A stretch of 64,000 bases of DNA from Bacteroidota bacterium (GCA_013697245.1 JACCXH010000073.1:53634-117633), one strand, 5' to 3'. Shown: positions 18,880 through 28,756, counted from the stretch's first letter. The notes: generated by a model not told the origin, from the letters alone. Numbers and translations: made by a program.

Positions 18880-19899
18880 TTATTCTTCGGTTATCCAAAT
18901 AAAATCGTTCTTGCCGTTGTAATATAAAGTTAATGTGTAATTACCTTTTTGTAAGCCTAATTTTTTAGTATCAATTACTAATTGGTTAGTTCCACTTTTT
19001 ATTTTAAAATTCTTTACAGCAGCTTTTTCAAAGCCGGCTAATAGCGGTTTTGTAAATGCCGCCGTTAATTTAGCCTCTATGGTTGAGTTTAGGGTTATTT
19101 TAATTTCCTGTGAGAAAGAAATTGTTTTATCAAAAGTAATTTCAGAAAAATTATTTTTTTGGTACGACGAGAAAAAGGCTTCGTTAATATTAACATGTGT
19201 TAGTGGTGTTTTGCTTTTGCCACTTTGATTCCAGCTTGCAGTTACAATTCCATTCTCTGAATTTAGATTCAAATAATTTTTAGGTTGTGTGTTCAATGTT
19301 ATTTTAAGCGGTTCGGTATTTAATTTATAATGCTCAAATTTTAAACCGCCGTTCTTGCTTAAGGCCAAATAAACATCGTTGGTTATTAGGTTCTCATAAT
19401 AATTCTGATCATCGTAATACAAAATATAAACAGTACCGGTTAAGTCAATTGTTATAACAGGCATAACCTGCGCTCTGTGATTAGGCCTATATGTTATCAG
19501 GATAGGGTCCATCCATGTTTTGCCTTTATCATCACTATAGCTCAAAAAAACATCCTTGTTTCTTAAACCATTTTTTTCGCTGCTCCAGCAAATATAAATG
19601 CGGCCTTTAGTTAAACCGGCACTATTATCGATGGCAATACCCGGAAGATCGTTCAAAGCAGGGCCGCCTTTATTTTTGGCGGCACATATTATTGTTTTTA
19701 AACCCTGGGCAGATTCAAACACCAACGAATCATTTTCCATAAAAGCCTTAACTACCTCGCCATTTGAAGCTTTACAGATGGTTGATCGGGTGGGAACTGA
19801 AGTATAAAAACGGCCTGTTGCAATAAAAACCTGTGTAAACACGTTCTTTTGCAGTAGGAAACAAAAAAGTATAACTAGATATTTTTTTTGAAAGATCAA
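18880..19899 (-). CDS. Exported protein with sialidase/BNR-like repeats
   Basis: About 339 residues. I place the start at the TTG at 19899 because it gives a compact signal peptide (IFQKKYLVILFCFLLQ, cleavage near VFTQ); another TTG at 19929 would add ten residues. An Asp-box-like SYSDDKGKTWMDPI lies near residue 125 and a second partial one (ALSKNGGLKF) near 185, so a beta-propeller of the sialidase superfamily is likely in the N-terminal two thirds. The remainder looks like a beta-sandwich. No catalytic sialidase residues can be confirmed, so it may only bind glycans. No T9SS domain is seen. Confidence 0.75.
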   Translation of the reverse strand: MIFQKKYLVILFCFLLQKNVFTQVFIATGRFYTSVPTRSTICKASNGEVVKAFMENDSLVFESAQGLKTIICAAKNKGGPALNDLPGIAIDNSAGLTKGRIYICWSSEKNGLRNKDVFLSYSDDKGKTWMDPILITYRPNHRAQVMPVITIDLTGTVYILYYDDQNYYENLITNDVYLALSKNGGLKFEHYKLNTEPLKITLNTQPKNYLNLNSENGIVTASWNQSGKSKTPLTHVNINEAFFSSYQKNNFSEITFDKTISFSQEIKITLNSTIEAKLTAAFTKPLLAGFEKAAVKNFKIKSGTNQLVIDTKKLGLQKGNYTLTLYYNGKNDFIWITEE

Positions 19900-20044
19900 T
19901 TTTTTTCCATTTAAACAAAAGTAACACAATTTGTTTGTTTTTCCTTAATTAACAAGGCTTTTAGGGTGCCTAAATTTTTCTAAACGGTAGCTAATATTTC
20001 TTTTGATATGTCTGTCAAAACCTTATCTTTAACCTTTATTTTTT

Positions 20045-21442
20045 ATGGAAAAATCTACTATTAATGCTTATTTAGATCAAAACAAAGAACGCGTGCTGAA
20101 CGAACTTTTAGATCTTTTAAGAATACCTTCGGTTAGTGCCGACAGCAGCTATAATGCCGATGTAATTAAAACTGCAGAAGCAGTTAAACAACGTTTGATA
20201 GAAGCCGGTGCCGATAAGGTGGAATTGTGTAAAACAACGGGTTTTCCTGTTGTATACGGAGAAAAAATGATAGACCCTAAAAAACCAACTGTAGTTGTTT
20301 ATGGTCATTACGACGTTCAACCGGCCGATCCTTTAGAGCTCTGGGATTCACCACCGTTTGAACCGGTAATAAAGAAAACCGCTTTGCACCCGGATGGTGC
20401 AATATACGCGCGCGGTGCTTGCGACGATAAAGGCCAAATGTATATGCACATTAAGGCTTTTGAACTCATGATGAAAACAAATACTTTGCCTTGTAATGTA
20501 AAATTCATGATAGAAGGTGAAGAGGAAGTTGGTTCGCCAAGTCTTGGCCCCTGGATAATAGCAAACAAAGAAAAATTAAAAGGAGATATTATTTTAATTT
20601 CAGATACATCTATTATTGCAAATGATACACCAAGTATTGATACCGGTCTTCGTGGCTTAGCTTATATGGAAGTAGAAGTGGTTGGCCCAAACCGCGATTT
20701 GCATAGCGGTGTTTATGGTGGAGGTGTTGCGAATCCCATAAATATTTTATGCAAGATGATCGCCAGTTGCCACGATGAAAACAATCACATTACTATTCCT
20801 GATTTTTATGCAGATGTTATGGAGCTAAGTGCTGCAGAACGTGCTGAAATGGCAAAAGCACCTTTTGATCTGATCGATTTTAAAAAAGACCTGAATGTGA
20901 ATGATGTATCCGGCGAAAATGGTTATTCAACTATTGAGCGCACAGGTATTCGTCCAACATTAGATGTGAATGGCATTTGGGGTGGTTATACCGGAGAAGG
21001 CGCAAAAACGGTTTTACCAAGTAAAGCATTCGCAAAAATAAGTATGCGCTTGGTGCCAAATCAAAATTCAGATAAGATCAGCGCTATCTTTCATAAATAT
21101 TTTGAAAGTATTGCTCCAAAATCAGTTAAGGTATCAGTTAAACCACATCATGGTGGTGAACCATATTTTTTAAGTTCAGAAAACAACGGCTACAAAGCTG
21201 CAAGCATGGCCATGCAGGAAACGTATAATAAAAAACCAATACCAACTCGTGGTGGTGGCAGTATTCCTATTGTAGCATTGTTCAGACAAGAGCTGGGATT
21301 AGATAGTATTTTACTTGGCTTTGGTTTGGATTCGGATGCATTGCATTCACCAAATGAACATTATGGTTTATTTAATTTTTATAAAGGCATAGAAACTATT
21401 CCTTTATTTTATAAATACTATACACAACTTTCTGCTAAATAA
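20045..21442 (+). CDS. M20-family dipeptidase
   Basis: Zinc-dependent dipeptidase of 465 residues, CNDP/PepV-like. Metal-ligand motifs are visible in order: VVYGHYDVQPAD (His near 87), ARGACDDKGQMYMH (Asp near 120), the catalytic EGEEEVGSPS (Glu-Glu near 155), ISDTS (Asp near 183), and a late His in DALHSPNEHYG near 445. The dimerisation lid (about 200-350) contains DLHSGVYGG. A cytoplasmic location is expected, as there is no signal peptide. It is followed by two small genes on the same strand. Confidence 0.93.
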   Translation: MEKSTINAYLDQNKERVLNELLDLLRIPSVSADSSYNADVIKTAEAVKQRLIEAGADKVELCKTTGFPVVYGEKMIDPKKPTVVVYGHYDVQPADPLELWDSPPFEPVIKKTALHPDGAIYARGACDDKGQMYMHIKAFELMMKTNTLPCNVKFMIEGEEEVGSPSLGPWIIANKEKLKGDIILISDTSIIANDTPSIDTGLRGLAYMEVEVVGPNRDLHSGVYGGGVANPINILCKMIASCHDENNHITIPDFYADVMELSAAERAEMAKAPFDLIDFKKDLNVNDVSGENGYSTIERTGIRPTLDVNGIWGGYTGEGAKTVLPSKAFAKISMRLVPNQNSDKISAIFHKYFESIAPKSVKVSVKPHHGGEPYFLSSENNGYKAASMAMQETYNKKPIPTRGGGSIPIVALFRQELGLDSILLGFGLDSDALHSPNEHYGLFNFYKGIETIPLFYKYYTQLSAK

Positions 21443-21455
21443 TTATTGTTTAATT

Positions 21456-21692
21456 ATGAATTTAAGCGATTGGATAGGAACCACCGGTGTTACAATTCTT
21501 TTAATTGCTTTTGCGCTTAATATTCTAAAAAAAATTACCCCTGAGTCAAAAAGCTATCTTGTTTTGAATATTCTGGGAGCTTTATTAGCAGGCATTTCCA
21601 GCTATATGATCCATTTTTGGCCTTTTGTGATCTTAGAAAGCGTGTGGACATTAGCCAGCCTGGCGGCATTACTTAAAACTTTAAAAAAATGA
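21456..21692 (+). CDS. CBU_0592-family small membrane protein
   Basis: Protein of 78 residues with three membrane segments (about 8-25, 34-52 and 54-72). It matches the layout of the CBU_0592 family: WIGTTGVTILLIAFALN at the start and ILESVWTLASLAALLK at the end. Function unknown. It begins 13 bp after the dipeptidase and overlaps the next gene by 4 bp (ATGA), indicating translational coupling. Confidence 0.8.
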   Translation: MNLSDWIGTTGVTILLIAFALNILKKITPESKSYLVLNILGALLAGISSYMIHFWPFVILESVWTLASLAALLKTLKK

Positions 21693-22156
21693 GAGCACTT
21701 AAATTATTAGTTCTACCTGTTTTGTTTTTGGCGTTTTGTTTTACAAGTTGTAAAGATTTTAAAGAAGCGCAATGCACAGGTGTAAAAGGCTTCAAGATCA
21801 ATAAAATTGGCCCGCAAGGTATTGATGCAGATATTTTGCTGGGAATAAAAAACCCAAACCATATGGGCTTCTCAATTTATAGAAGCGAATTTGATGTGAT
21901 TTATAGTGGTATAAATTTGGGTAAAGCCAAACTTTCTAAACGCGTGCACATTAATGGTGACACGGAAAAAACCTATAGTTTTAATTTAAAAAGTAATTTT
22001 AAAGATGCCAACCCAATGGATGTTATGAAATTGGTAACCGGTGGTGGAAAAGGCATGATAGAAGTAAGCGGCGACTTGAAAGCCGGAAAATTTTATTTGA
22101 AAAAACGTTTCCCTGTTAAGATAAAAGAGAGAGTGGATATGAGCAGCAGAGATTAA
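21689..22156 (+). CDS. LEA type 2 family lipoprotein
   Basis: Protein of 155 residues. The signal peptide ends in a lipobox (AFCFTSCKD, Cys at 21), so it is likely anchored in a membrane facing the periplasm. The rest is a LEA14-like beta-sandwich (about 40-150), recognisable from IDADILLGIKNPNHMGFSIY and the ISYSGI/LGKAKLS strand pair. The role in bacteria is unclear. It is the last gene of a three-gene run and is followed by a symmetrical hairpin. Confidence 0.85.
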   Translation: MRALKLLVLPVLFLAFCFTSCKDFKEAQCTGVKGFKINKIGPQGIDADILLGIKNPNHMGFSIYRSEFDVIYSGINLGKAKLSKRVHINGDTEKTYSFNLKSNFKDANPMDVMKLVTGGGKGMIEVSGDLKAGKFYLKKRFPVKIKERVDMSSRD

Positions 22157-22171
22157 GTACTGCTTCAAAAA

Positions 22172-22199
22172 TTAACCACATAGAAATCTATGTGGTTAA
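22172..22199. terminator. Bidirectional hairpin terminator
   Basis: Perfect 13-bp inverted repeat TTAACCACATAGA / TCTATGTGGTTAA with a 2-base loop, lying exactly between the stop codons of two convergent genes. Confidence 0.75.
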
Positions 22200-22200
22200 A

Positions 22201-22740
22201 TTAGTTCACAGAAGGATCGTTTCCGAAATCGGCAAAAATACTGTAAGTGTTTTTTATTTCACTTAACTGAAGTCGCCAAAGATCTTCTGCCTCATTTCCA
22301 AAAAATCCGGATTCTACTTGTTTATTTATCAACCAGTGTTTTTTCTTAATTTCTCTTTCTAGTTGTCCTTCAGCCCAGCCGCTATAACCAGCAAAAAAGC
22401 GCACATCGTAAGACTTTACTTTTCCGTGTTCAATTAAATGCATAAGTTCATAAAAATCGCCGCCAAAATAAACATCATCTTTTATTTTAACAGAGTCACT
22501 CAGGTCATTCCCCAAACGGTGAATATAAAATAATTGGTCTTTTGCAACCGGGCCGCCTTCGTATATTGGAAAATTGCCATTTTTTATTTCCGGTTTCACG
22601 TCGCGCAATTTAAAATCTGTTTTAAAATTTAGAACAAAGCCAAGCGATTCTACCGAACCATGATTGGTAATATATACTACCGAGCGGTTAAAAAAACCAT
22701 CCTGCAATAAAGGGTGTGCTATAAGAATATCGCCTTCCAT
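22201..22740 (-). CDS. YqgE/AlgH family protein (UPF0301)
   Basis: Protein of 179 residues with the YqgE/AlgH family signature: GDILIAHPLLQDGFFNRSV (3-21), SLGFVLN (about 33) and FFAGYSGWAEGQLEREI (about 115-131). Function unresolved; AlgH has been tied to regulation of alginate and secondary metabolites in other bacteria. Probably cytoplasmic. It lies 9 bp downstream of the glycosyltransferase gene and may be co-transcribed with it. Confidence 0.92.
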   Translation of the reverse strand: MEGDILIAHPLLQDGFFNRSVVYITNHGSVESLGFVLNFKTDFKLRDVKPEIKNGNFPIYEGGPVAKDQLFYIHRLGNDLSDSVKIKDDVYFGGDFYELMHLIEHGKVKSYDVRFFAGYSGWAEGQLEREIKKKHWLINKQVESGFFGNEAEDLWRLQLSEIKNTYSIFADFGNDPSVN

Positions 22741-22749
22741 TAATTAAAG

Positions 22750-23994
22750 TTAAATAATTTTATTTGAAACTTGTAAAGTTCTTAAATAAATTAATTGCTC
22801 TTTTTCAGAGGCTAAGCTAAGGACTTGTGTTTTATTTACCAATTTGTTTACTTCCTGTAAAATTGCTGTGTTTGGGGAATAATTATCCCTTGCATAATGC
22901 ACAAACTTTAAAAGCATAAAAGCATCGAGCCAATCAAAAAAACGTTTTTTAAATTGTTGTTTTGAAGTGGTGTTATTCTTTATCTCTTTTAATTTGTTTT
23001 CAAACTCATTTTCTTTTAAAAACTGATGAAGAAATTTTGGCAATAGTTCAAGATTAATTTCTTTCCCGTAAAGATCCGTCTCAAAAAGTGTTTTAAGGTC
23101 TTCAAAAATTTGAAAGGCATATGTATTAAAAGTGTCGTCTTTTTTTTCGATAAAATTTTGCTGGGCACGGCCGGTACCAAAAGGTACGCGGGTACTAATT
23201 CGCGCGCTGGGATACACAATGGCAGAGTTTAACTCAATTACTTTGCCATAATGAAAAATTTTATTTAAAAAATAAAAATCCTCACCGGCCTTTCTTTTAT
23301 TCATGCCGCCGGCTTTACAATATATACTGGCTTTAACAGCCATACTGCTACCTATGGTGTGAAACGCATATGGAAAATGACAATAAGAAAGCGCTTCTTT
23401 ATAGTAACGTAAAAATAATTCATAAAGAATAATGCCTTTTTTAAGTATTTCATCTTTTTCGTTCTCTAAATTATGTTCAAAATGCAGGCAAATAGTATTA
23501 TAGTTTTGTGGAGAGCGTGCGTATTTTTCGAGCTCCAGTAAATAAGTTTTATTTACTGTGCAATCGCCATCCAAACAAACTAATAAGCCGTCGTAGTCAA
23601 TTGCTTCAAATCTGCGAACAGCCTCATCCATTCCAATTTTTCTTGCTAAGCCAACGCCTGCATGTTTTAGTGGAAGATCATCAACTGTGATAAAATAAAA
23701 AGCTAAATTCCCATTCGCTAAAATTTTTTTCTCTAACTCTTTTTTTTGTTTTTCATGAAACTCTTTTGCTTCCGAATCTCCTTCGGCGCAATTTAAAACA
23801 ATAATTACTTCTGCAATAAACTCTGTCGCTTGGCAAGCCAATAAGGAATTAAGCGTTTTTTCGAGATCAGGTTCACAGTAGGAAGGTATAATAATAATTT
23901 GTTTGCAATATTTGTTAATTGTTTCAGTAATAAGTTTTGTTGTGTTGCTAAACTTATTTAGATAGGTTTGTGTTATAGAATGTAAGTTCTTCAC
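22750..23994 (-). CDS. Glycosyltransferase family 2-like protein
   Basis: Protein of 414 residues with a GT-A nucleotide-sugar-binding fold. The strand IIIIPSYCEPDLEKTLNSLL (about 33-52) opens the domain. A DxD-like metal motif is in LLVCLDGDCTV (about 137-147), and a late GEDFYFLNKI acid cluster (about 237) is typical of GT2 enzymes. No membrane helices, so a soluble enzyme. Start is GTG at 23994. It is divergent from folA with about 20 bp between the starts. The sugar and acceptor cannot be told. Confidence 0.82.
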   Translation of the reverse strand: MKNLHSITQTYLNKFSNTTKLITETINKYCKQIIIIPSYCEPDLEKTLNSLLACQATEFIAEVIIVLNCAEGDSEAKEFHEKQKKELEKKILANGNLAFYFITVDDLPLKHAGVGLARKIGMDEAVRRFEAIDYDGLLVCLDGDCTVNKTYLLELEKYARSPQNYNTICLHFEHNLENEKDEILKKGIILYELFLRYYKEALSYCHFPYAFHTIGSSMAVKASIYCKAGGMNKRKAGEDFYFLNKIFHYGKVIELNSAIVYPSARISTRVPFGTGRAQQNFIEKKDDTFNTYAFQIFEDLKTLFETDLYGKEINLELLPKFLHQFLKENEFENKLKEIKNNTTSKQQFKKRFFDWLDAFMLLKFVHYARDNYSPNTAILQEVNKLVNKTQVLSLASEKEQLIYLRTLQVSNKII

Positions 23995-24015
23995 GAATAC
24001 AAAAATAACTTTATT

Positions 24016-24498
24016 ATGATAATTGCTGCTATAGTTGTTACGGATCTAAAGAATGGCATTGGTAAAGACAACCAATTATTATGTCATTTACCGGCCGATC
24101 TCAAATTTTTTAAGGCCACCACCATGGGCTGTGCCATAATTATGGGCCGCAAGACCTATGAAAGTATCGGGCGTTTATTGCCGGGAAGGAAAAACATTAT
24201 TATTACCCGCAGTGGCGATTATAAAGTAGATGGTGCCGAGATCTTTCATTCCGTAGAAGGGGCTTTAAAATATTTGAAAGAAGATAAGATCTTTATTACC
24301 GGAGGTGCTGAGATCTTTAAAGTATCTATGGACTATGTGAATGAAATTTACAGAACGGTTATTGACCATACGTTTGAAGCCGATACTTTTTTTCCGGAGA
24401 TTAATAAAAATGAATTTAAATTGGTTTGGGAAGAACCGCATCGTGCAGACGAAAAGAATAAATACGATTTTAGATTTCAGAAGTGGGAGAGAAAATAA
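24016..24498 (+). CDS. folA: Dihydrofolate reductase
   Basis: NADPH-dependent reduction of dihydrofolate to tetrahydrofolate. At 160 residues it has the standard length. Diagnostic stretches: IVVTDLKNGIGKDNQLLCHL (7-26), DLKFFKATTMG with the substrate acidic residue, IIMGRKTYESIGRLLPGRKN (about 41-60), IFITGGAEIF (about 94-103) and the C-terminal strand FRFQKWER. It ends 1 bp before the stop of the convergent M48 peptidase gene. Confidence 0.96.
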   Translation: MIIAAIVVTDLKNGIGKDNQLLCHLPADLKFFKATTMGCAIIMGRKTYESIGRLLPGRKNIIITRSGDYKVDGAEIFHSVEGALKYLKEDKIFITGGAEIFKVSMDYVNEIYRTVIDHTFEADTFFPEINKNEFKLVWEEPHRADEKNKYDFRFQKWERK

Positions 24499-24499
24499 A

Positions 24500-26521
24500 T
24501 TATTTTGTTTTTTCTACAACCTCGCTTAAAGAGCGGGCAATGTTATAATAATTATTCGACACACTATTTAAATACCTGGGCTTATATTTGAAACAATAGC
24601 GTTCAACGGTTCCTTTTGAAAAATCAATACAGTAAATAAGTATCCCGATTTGTGCTTTGTAAAAGAGCTGACTGTCTCCTTCATTATCCAGCAAGTCTGC
24701 AAAGTATAATTTCTTGTATCCATATTTTTTTGATATAGCGTAAAGCTCCGGAAAATCGGATTCTAAATTGACAGTTATCTTAAGAACCTTTTTTACGTCA
24801 GAAAATATGTATTTTTTCTTTATCGCAGTTTCTTGCTGCCAACTATCTGCCACAACTTTCATAGATAACAAATCCAACCAAGTTGTGTTTTGGTAGCTAT
24901 CTCTAAAATCTAATTCAGGAAAAATAAATACATCGGTATTAAAACTGGTATCTTGCAAACTAATAGGATTTTTTTGATGGAAATCTTTATAGACAGAAGT
25001 TAAGTTTGTGATCTGTTTTTTCGAAAAACTTTTTTTACCCCTTGTGCCGGTATAATAGTTATTGAAAAAGAATGGATAACTTATTTTTTTGTAACCTGTA
25101 TTAGGATTTTTGCTCGCCAAAAAAGTTTGTTCATAAAAGACTTTTTCTAGCTCGGTTGTTTTATATTGCTCGGGCATTTGCGTAGTAGTCTGATTTTTAA
25201 ATATCGGGTAGGCTTTGTAATTTGTTTTTTCTGCAACAGCCGTAAAATACTTTAGCGCATCTGTATTCGTTACAAACTCAATATTGCTTGTGTCAAGTAA
25301 TTCGTTATATGCAATTTGTGAATTGGTATTTTCTTTAAATTCAAATTCATAAACATTCTTTAAATTTAAATGAATACTTTTTTCAGTTTCAGGAAATTTA
25401 ATAGAACTAACAACAGGCTTTTTAATTGGATTAGAATTTATACCAGATCTTTTAAATACTGAAGTAATAAAATATTCATTACCTGATTTTGGAAACAAGG
25501 CTATTTTCCTCCTTAAACATTCTGTAATAAAATAAATATAAAATTCATCTTTTGGCGAATATAAGTGTTGTAAATATGATTTCTCAATGCAATCATTAAG
25601 ATTTGCCTGAAAAAAATTCAGGTAGATCACTTCATCAATGGCACGTTGCTTTATGGTTTTGAACATTACGGAATCAACTAGATAATTATTTTTACCTGAA
25701 AGCTTATTTGCTAAAATACTGTCTTTAAGATAAGCGAGTCTTTTTTGAGAAGGTGGATGTGTATTAAAAAGTGCATAATGTTTTTGATACCCTTTCCTGT
25801 TTTTGCTATTATTAGAATATTGAAGGAATTTATTCTGTATAGATAATATCGCATCTGGAGAATAATTATTTTTCCCGAAAAATTTTACAGAAAACATATC
25901 GCTTTCTTTTTCCTGGCTCCTTAAGTCTCCATAATATTTACCTACAGTAATTACTGATGGTATAAAACCGTATGGGCCTAGGAAAAAAAACCCTTCGGCA
26001 AGAATAGTTGCATTTTTAGCTTTTTTGTATCCTTTTACAGAATGATTTGAATAATAATGACCAAACTCGTGTGATAGAACGGCCGCCAATTCAGCTTCAT
26101 TATCCAAAATTGAAAGCAAACCAATGTTCACGAAAATAGAACCATCTTCGCGACAATACGCATTTACTGATGCATCACGAATAATGTATATTTTTAAATT
26201 ATCACTTAAATATTCTGACGGTATTGTTTTTTTAAATATACTATTGATATATGCGGTTTCACTAATGAGGTTGGTGTAAATTTCATTTGTACTAAGAATA
26301 TCTTTAGCAGATTCGGCGTTGATCTCTATAAACTCGTCAAGTCTGTCCTTATTTTTAAAGTGACTTTTATATCTTTCGTATAATGCAGCTTTGTATAAAC
26401 TATCATTAAAATAAAAATTCTCTTTTTTTTCAGGTGTAAGTGCTATAGGATGAGACCCAAATGATTGGGAAAATTCATTTTTTGAAATGAAGAATAATAA
26501 AACCAGTAAAAATAATTTCAT
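24500..26521 (-). CDS. Exported M48-family metalloprotease
   Basis: Protein of 673 residues with a signal peptide (1-19, ending NEFSQ). The M48 catalytic domain spans about 90-290: zinc motif HEFGHYYSNH near residue 151 and the third ligand region QEKESDMFSVKFF near 208. A long C-terminal region of about 380 residues has no family I recognise. No T9SS domain. Located periplasmically or in the envelope; resembles BepA/LoiP-type quality-control proteases in the catalytic domain only. It lies 8 bp downstream of mqnD. Confidence 0.85.
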   Translation of the reverse strand: MKLFLLVLLFFISKNEFSQSFGSHPIALTPEKKENFYFNDSLYKAALYERYKSHFKNKDRLDEFIEINAESAKDILSTNEIYTNLISETAYINSIFKKTIPSEYLSDNLKIYIIRDASVNAYCREDGSIFVNIGLLSILDNEAELAAVLSHEFGHYYSNHSVKGYKKAKNATILAEGFFFLGPYGFIPSVITVGKYYGDLRSQEKESDMFSVKFFGKNNYSPDAILSIQNKFLQYSNNSKNRKGYQKHYALFNTHPPSQKRLAYLKDSILANKLSGKNNYLVDSVMFKTIKQRAIDEVIYLNFFQANLNDCIEKSYLQHLYSPKDEFYIYFITECLRRKIALFPKSGNEYFITSVFKRSGINSNPIKKPVVSSIKFPETEKSIHLNLKNVYEFEFKENTNSQIAYNELLDTSNIEFVTNTDALKYFTAVAEKTNYKAYPIFKNQTTTQMPEQYKTTELEKVFYEQTFLASKNPNTGYKKISYPFFFNNYYTGTRGKKSFSKKQITNLTSVYKDFHQKNPISLQDTSFNTDVFIFPELDFRDSYQNTTWLDLLSMKVVADSWQQETAIKKKYIFSDVKKVLKITVNLESDFPELYAISKKYGYKKLYFADLLDNEGDSQLFYKAQIGILIYCIDFSKGTVERYCFKYKPRYLNSVSNNYYNIARSLSEVVEKTK

Positions 26522-26529
26522 AAAGACGT

Positions 26530-27357
26530 TTAATCAATAACCAGTTTCTGATCATTGTAATCAAACAAATTTAGTTCTTTTGCTTTATTGAACAACAATT
26601 TAACAGCGTTAATTCCTGTTTCTCCCAAGTCGATAGAAAAATCGTTCACATAAAGTGCAATGTGTTTTTTCATTACCTCTTCACTCATTTCCTGCGCGTG
26701 GGCTTTTACATAATCCATACAACTTTCAGGGTCAGCAAAAGCAAACTCTACACTTTTTTTTATTAAACGATTCACTTTTTGTTGAAGCTCCGGATTCAGG
26801 TCTCTTTTTATAACAATGCCACCTAAGGGAATAGGGGCATGGATCATAGCATCCCAGTACTCGCCAAGATCCATTATTTTTTCGAGACCGCGTTCTTGAT
26901 ATGTAAATCTGTTCTCGTGGATGATCAGGCCGGCATCTACTTCGCCGCTTAAAACAGCATTCTCTATCTCATTAAAAACATATTCTTTTTTATTTGTAAG
27001 TTTTGGAAATGCAATTGATAACAATAAGTTAGCTGTTGTTAATTTACCGGGAATAGCCACTTTCATATTCTCAAGATCCAATTTAAAATTTTTTGAATGC
27101 ACTAACAAGGGCCCACAATTAAACCCTAATGCGCTTCCGGCCTTTAATAAAATATAATGATCCAGTGCATAAGCATAAGCATGGTAACTTAATTTTGTAA
27201 TATCTAAGTAACCGTGCAGGGCTTTTTGATTAAGCGATTCAACATCTTCTAAACGCACTTCAAATTGCAAGCCTTCGGTATCAATTTTATTGTGAATGAG
27301 TGCATCAAAAATAAAACAATCATTTGGGCAGGGCGAATATCCTATAGTTAGTTTCAT
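26530..27357 (-). CDS. mqnD: 1,4-dihydroxy-6-naphthoate synthase MqnD
   Basis: Converts cyclic dehypoxanthine futalosine to 1,4-dihydroxy-6-naphthoate in the futalosine route to menaquinone. The 275-residue, periplasmic-binding-protein-like fold has the family start TIGYSPCPNDCFIFDALIH (3-21), KLSYHAYAYAL (about 56), IPGKLTTANLLL (about 98) and GLIIHENRFTYQERGL (about 138). It overlaps mqnB by 4 bp (ATGA), so the two are translationally coupled. Other mqn genes are not in the window. Confidence 0.94.
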   Translation of the reverse strand: MKLTIGYSPCPNDCFIFDALIHNKIDTEGLQFEVRLEDVESLNQKALHGYLDITKLSYHAYAYALDHYILLKAGSALGFNCGPLLVHSKNFKLDLENMKVAIPGKLTTANLLLSIAFPKLTNKKEYVFNEIENAVLSGEVDAGLIIHENRFTYQERGLEKIMDLGEYWDAMIHAPIPLGGIVIKRDLNPELQQKVNRLIKKSVEFAFADPESCMDYVKAHAQEMSEEVMKKHIALYVNDFSIDLGETGINAVKLLFNKAKELNLFDYNDQKLVID

Positions 27358-28016
27358 TTGTTGAGGTTAGTAATAAGAGTAACAACCAATGCATTCAAAT
27401 TGTTTATGGCCAACGGCATGTTCCATTTACTTTTGTCACGTTTTTCTACATAATTGGAAACTGCTCTTAGTTGAAAATAATTTTCCGATAAACGGCTACA
27501 ACCCCTAAAAAAGGCAGCGCCCTCCATGCTTTCAACATCAGGGTTAAAAAGTGTTATTATTGTTTTAATGCTTTCTTCATTACCATGCACTTTGTTAACC
27601 GTTATACCTTTCACTTTTTTTAAACCATTTAAAATAGGTTCTGTTATCAATAAATTATTTTGAAAGATATTTTTTCCACCTAAACCAAGGTCGGCATATT
27701 TAATAAAGCTGGTATCGTCTTCTGCGCCCATTTCGCTTAAAGTATCTTCAACAACATTTACTACCTCACCAATTTGTAGATCCTTGTTAAAAGCACCGCA
27801 AACTCCCACATTTATTACATAATCAAATAAGTTGTGCGAATATCTGCCTAAAAAGTAAGCTGTATTTACCATGCCAACACCTGTAATAAGCACAGAAAGA
27901 TCTGTTTCCCCTTCGTTCATAAATAAACCGGCTTCGCTAAACACATTTACTTTAAAATGAGTAATAAGTGGCTGTATCTCATGTTTTGTGGCGGCAACGA
28001 TTAAGAATTTGGGCAT
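27354..28016 (-). CDS. mqnB: Futalosine hydrolase MqnB
   Basis: Removes hypoxanthine from futalosine in menaquinone biosynthesis. Member of the nucleoside phosphorylase/MTAN fold, 220 residues. Visible motifs: ILIVAATKHEIQPL at the N-terminus, INVGVCGAFNKDLQIGEVV near residue 75-93, and the purine-site VESMEGAAFF near 165-175. ATG at 28016 is preferred to the TTG two codons upstream. The overlap with mqnD supports futalosine hydrolase rather than general MTAN. Confidence 0.93.
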   Translation of the reverse strand: MPKFLIVAATKHEIQPLITHFKVNVFSEAGLFMNEGETDLSVLITGVGMVNTAYFLGRYSHNLFDYVINVGVCGAFNKDLQIGEVVNVVEDTLSEMGAEDDTSFIKYADLGLGGKNIFQNNLLITEPILNGLKKVKGITVNKVHGNEESIKTIITLFNPDVESMEGAAFFRGCSRLSENYFQLRAVSNYVEKRDKSKWNMPLAINNLNALVVTLITNLNK

Positions 28017-28187
28017 ATTCAAAATTAGTCATTAGGCATAAATATCGCTAATGTTTTAGCTACAGATTGCATAAATTCAAATAGATTTTTTTCAATAGCA
28101 TTATTAATGAATATAGATCTTTGTTATCAGTAAAATCGGTGGCGGTTTTTCACAAAGGTTCAATAAAATTATTGCTAAATTTACAGC

Positions 28188-28598
28188 ATGGTTTATCTTA
28201 CCCGTCACGAACATTTTAATGCTGCCCATAAATTGTACAATCCCAATTGGAGCGAAGAAAAAAATACCGAGGTCTTTGGAAAATGCGCCAATGCTAACTG
28301 GCATGGACATAATTACGAATTATTGGTGACCATTAAAGGCCATGTAAATAAAGAAACAGGTTTTTTAATGGATGCAAAGGCTTTGAGTGTTATTTTACAG
28401 GAGCACGTGTGCGAGAAATTAGACCATCGAAACCTGAACCTGGACGTTGATTTTATGTCCGGAATATTGGCCAGCACAGAAAATCTGGCTATTGCCATTT
28501 GGAAACAAATATTGCCGCATTTGCCCAAAGGTGTTGATTTACACTGTGTTAAATTATATGAAACACCCCGAATCTGCGTAGAATACTTTGGTGAATAG
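28188..28598 (+). CDS. 6-pyruvoyl-tetrahydropterin synthase / QueD-like protein, copy 1
   Basis: T-fold enzyme of 136 residues acting on dihydroneopterin triphosphate. Zinc ligands are visible as His in HFNAAHK (about 14) and the pair in WHGHNYEL (about 44-46). The catalytic Cys is in FGKCANAN (about 38), with Asp-His in KLDHRNLN and the pterin-anchoring Glu in LYETPRICVEY. It could act as QueD (queuosine) or as a pterin synthase. A second paralogue and folE follow on the same strand, but 158 bp separate it from copy 2. Confidence 0.9.
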   Translation: MVYLTRHEHFNAAHKLYNPNWSEEKNTEVFGKCANANWHGHNYELLVTIKGHVNKETGFLMDAKALSVILQEHVCEKLDHRNLNLDVDFMSGILASTENLAIAIWKQILPHLPKGVDLHCVKLYETPRICVEYFGE

Positions 28599-28756
28599 CT
28601 TTTTTCTTGAAAAAAATTCTTAACTTTATTCTTGAAAACAATTTTGTAAAATTGTAGATCAAATTTATAAACTCTTTGTAAGCAAACTTCTTACACACCG
28701 TTTATAAAAATTAATTGGTATAGCTTAACCACCTATTTCTGATTTAACAAAGAAAC

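Noticed and set aside
28599..28756. Possible preQ1 or other riboswitch between the two PTPS-like genes
   Set aside because: AT-rich with a repeated TTCTTGAAAA but no recognisable aptamer core; I could not support a structure.
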